Shown here one piece after another: positions 30,779 to 32,637 of a stretch of DNA of 32,637 nucleotides. Source of the DNA: QQUJ01 sp050287605. GTDB lineage: Bacteria > Pseudomonadota > Gammaproteobacteria > QQUJ01. Each line of letters starts with the position of its first letter. The first letter of the stretch is position 1. The position numbers and the translations under genes are program-made. A model generated the notes under the pieces. That model had not been told where the DNA came from and did not search any database. It was given only the letters and a program-made list of their open reading frames with translations. The DNA lies in assembly GCA_050287605.1 (NCBI GenBank), contig JBNKCG010000020.1, positions 1 to 32,637 of the forward strand, written 5' to 3'.

Positions 30779-32479
30779 GTGATCATCGGAATTGATCTGG
30801 GTACCACCAATAGCCTTGTGGGCGTGTTTCGCAACGGCGAGGTTGAACTGATACCGAATGCCTTGGGGCATGTGCTTACACCCTCGGCCGTGGCGGTAGA
30901 TGAACAGGGTGAAGTTCTAATCGGTTTGCCTGCTCGCGAGCTTCTGACCGTTCATCCCGAAAGAACCACTACCGCCTTCAAACGCTGGATGGGCACCGAC
31001 AAGTTGGTGCGGCTGGGTGGAAAGAGCTTTCGGCCGGAGGAACTCTCGGCTCTCGTGCTCGGGGCGCTGAAGCGCGATGCCGAAAACCATCTGGGCGAAC
31101 CGGTTACCGAAGCGGTGGTCAGCGTGCCGGCCTATTTCAACGAAGCCCAGCGAAAGGCCACCAAGACGGCCGCTGAACTCGCTGGCCTCAAGGTGGAACG
31201 GCTTCTCAACGAGCCGACGGCCGCGGGCCTTGCTTACGGTTTGGCCGAACGGAACGAGATGTCCACGTTTCTGGTGTTCGATCTGGGCGGAGGGACGTTC
31301 GATGTCTCCGTGCTCGAGTACTTCGATGGCGTGGTGGAAGTGCGCTCCAGCGCCGGAGATACCCGGCTGGGCGGCGAAGATTTTGTCCAGGTGCTGATTC
31401 GCTTATTCCTAAACCGCTGCGAATCGCTCGATGACCGTGCACGCAGTCGTATAGAGCAGAACAACATCCTGTGGCGCGTTGCAGAGCAAACCAAGCGTGA
31501 TCTGGGCGAGCACGACCAAGTGACCATGCGATTGCTGTACGACGGGAAGACCCACGAGCAGACGATTACTCGCTCCGAATACGAAACGGCCTGCGCGGAT
31601 TTGCTGCAGCGTCTTCGCCATCCCATCGAGCGCGCACTCAACGACGCCCAGCTGAACCCTACGGCGCTTTCCGAAGTGGTGCTCGTAGGGGGTGCCAGTC
31701 GCATGCACATGGTGGCGCAAATGGTGACGCGGCTGTTTGGGCGCTTGCCGTTGCGCCATATCAATCCGGACGAAACCGTTGCCCGCGGCGCCGCCATTCA
31801 GGCCGCGCTTAAGTCACGGGACGCCGCGCTCGACGAGATCGTATTGACGGATGTGATGCCGTTCTCGTTGGGTATCGTTATCAGTCAGGACTTTGGTGGC
31901 AAGCGCATCGGCGACCGCTTTTCACCCATTATCGAGCGCAACATGCCGGTTCCCGTCTCGCGTGTGGGCAACTATTGCACGGTGCATGACAAGCAAACCA
32001 CTATCCGCCTCGATATCCGGCAGGGCGAATCTCCGGTGGGTTCGGAAAATCTCCAGCTTGGCGAGCTGGAGGCGGCGGTGCCTCCGCTGCCAGCCGGGGA
32101 GGCGAACGTAGATGTCCGCTTCACCTACGACGTGAACGGTTTGCTCGACATCGAGGTGACCGACAAAGTCACCGGTAAAAAGATCGGCACGGTCATTCGC
32201 CAGTCGGAAAACGTCATGGATGAAAGCCAGATCAAGGCCGCACTGGCCAAGCTCGAAGATCTCAAGATCCATCCGCGGGACGCACAGGACAATATCTACC
32301 TCATCAACCGCGCCAAACGGCTCTACGAAGACAATCTGGGGCCTGTTCGCGAGCAGATCATGGCATGGCTGAGCCAGTTCGAGACCATTCTTGAGAGCCA
32401 GGACGAGCGACGGATTCGGAAGGCGCAGAAGGAGTTCGGTGCGGCGCTGGACAGTATCGATCGCGGTTTCATCCTGTGA
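30779..32479 (+). CDS. hscC: Hsp70 chaperone, HscC-type
   Basis: 566 residues from a GTG at 30779 (GGAG ten bases upstream). The frame opens with TTG at 30770, one base from that GGAG, so too close. The N-terminus IIGIDLGTTNSLVGVF, AYFNEAQRKATKTAAELAGL and VFDLGGGTFDVSVLEY, with the VLVGGASRM segment, form the ATPase domain (about 1-360). The rest is the peptide-binding domain and a shortened helical lid. The total is well below DnaK (638) and matches E. coli HscC (556). The adenine-site and phosphate loops look intact. HscC is a DnaK paralogue that works with J-proteins DjlB/DjlC; the next gene encodes such a protein, 13 bases downstream. No heat-shock promoter is seen in the 105-base gap. 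Confidence 0.9.
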   Translation: MIIGIDLGTTNSLVGVFRNGEVELIPNALGHVLTPSAVAVDEQGEVLIGLPARELLTVHPERTTTAFKRWMGTDKLVRLGGKSFRPEELSALVLGALKRDAENHLGEPVTEAVVSVPAYFNEAQRKATKTAAELAGLKVERLLNEPTAAGLAYGLAERNEMSTFLVFDLGGGTFDVSVLEYFDGVVEVRSSAGDTRLGGEDFVQVLIRLFLNRCESLDDRARSRIEQNNILWRVAEQTKRDLGEHDQVTMRLLYDGKTHEQTITRSEYETACADLLQRLRHPIERALNDAQLNPTALSEVVLVGGASRMHMVAQMVTRLFGRLPLRHINPDETVARGAAIQAALKSRDAALDEIVLTDVMPFSLGIVISQDFGGKRIGDRFSPIIERNMPVPVSRVGNYCTVHDKQTTIRLDIRQGESPVGSENLQLGELEAAVPPLPAGEANVDVRFTYDVNGLLDIEVTDKVTGKKIGTVIRQSENVMDESQIKAALAKLEDLKIHPRDAQDNIYLINRAKRLYEDNLGPVREQIMAWLSQFETILESQDERRIRKAQKEFGAALDSIDRGFIL

Positions 32480-32492
32480 GGTTTTCCTAGTC

Positions 32493-32637
32493 ATGGAACG
32501 CTATTGGGGGGTGCTCGGCATCGCGCCCACGGAAGATCTGGTCGCCATCAAACGCGCCTACGCCAAGGCGCTCAAACACAATCGTCCCGACGACGATCCC
32601 GAGGCTTATCAGCGGCTGCGCGAAGCCTACGATTGGG
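32493..32637 (+). CDS. J-domain-like protein, N-terminal part (runs off the window)
   Basis: Only 48 residues are in the window. They form the start of a J-domain-like helix pair: ERYWGVLGIAPTEDLVAIKR, then AYAKALKHNRPDDDPEAYQR. The usual HPD tripeptide position reads RPD (31-33), as I recall for the DjlB/DjlC-type partners of HscC. It starts 13 bases after hscC, so it is very probably its co-chaperone. The rest of the gene, which could hold a membrane anchor or extra domain, is outside the window. Confidence 0.75.
   Translation, partial: MERYWGVLGIAPTEDLVAIKRAYAKALKHNRPDDDPEAYQRLREAYDW

Noticed and set aside
1..32637. CRISPR arrays, tRNA/rRNA genes, insertion sequences, prophage genes
   Set aside because: Looked for; no repeat-spacer pattern, no tRNA-like T-loop/cloverleaf and no transposase or integrase reading frame seen by eye.

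Overview
The window looks like chromosomal DNA from a GC-rich gammaproteobacterium. The evidence is a divergent pdhR / aceE-aceF-lpd locus, HtpX, an HscC-type Hsp70 with a J-domain partner, a YdgA/DUF945 protein and REP-like hairpins. The gene content leans towards an environmental, possibly Chromatiales-like lineage, but the genus cannot be read from this sequence. I see no prophage, insertion sequence, CRISPR array, tRNA or rRNA.

Layout. 1-890: end of a branched-chain amino-acid type ABC transporter (LivG end, LivF). 1012-4166: a membrane histidine kinase and an NtrC-family sigma54 activator in one translationally coupled operon. 4373-8507: a Cys-rich small protein, a DUF945 periplasmic protein, a DEDDh exonuclease and an unrecognised exported protein. 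8686-10659: HtpX with a sigma32-like promoter, divergent from a thioredoxin-like gene with a strong sigma70-like promoter, then a DUF1697 gene. 10690-13722 (minus strand): an ECF sigma factor of the TPR-extended, DGPF-linked type, followed by YCII, VOC and YCII genes behind a candidate ECF promoter, then a frameshifted ABM monooxygenase. 13848-20914: pdhR divergent from aceE-aceF-lpd. The E2 has one lipoyl domain and the E3 carries two, and each side of the divergent region has a PdhR-box-like sequence. 21269-22636: an orphan TrpB2-type tryptophan synthase beta chain with a structured leader and a textbook terminator. 22730-24381 (minus): a PilZ protein and a nitronate monooxygenase. 24536-26644: an unusual fusion of an ExeA-like AAA ATPase with a degenerate UDP-GlcNAc 2-epimerase fold. 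26727-28823: MetY-type sulfhydrylase and an alpha/beta hydrolase. 28851-29882 (minus): a GGDEF diguanylate cyclase. 30026-30673: a glyoxalase II-like MBL hydrolase. 30779-32637: HscC-like Hsp70 and the start of its J-domain partner.

How the genes work together. Pyruvate entry into the TCA cycle is built from the three PDH subunits under PdhR-type control. The ECF module is a self-contained regulon of sigma factor plus small DGPF/VOC proteins. HtpX, thioredoxin and HscC/J are proteostasis genes with separate promoters. The best candidate for something undescribed is the AAA ATPase-pseudoepimerase fusion at 24536-26644, whose epimerase half appears to have lost catalytic residues. Second-tier points are the lipoyl-domain distribution in PDH, the ECF promoter with its broken ABM gene, and two small intergenic ORFs with near-ideal Shine-Dalgarno sequences.
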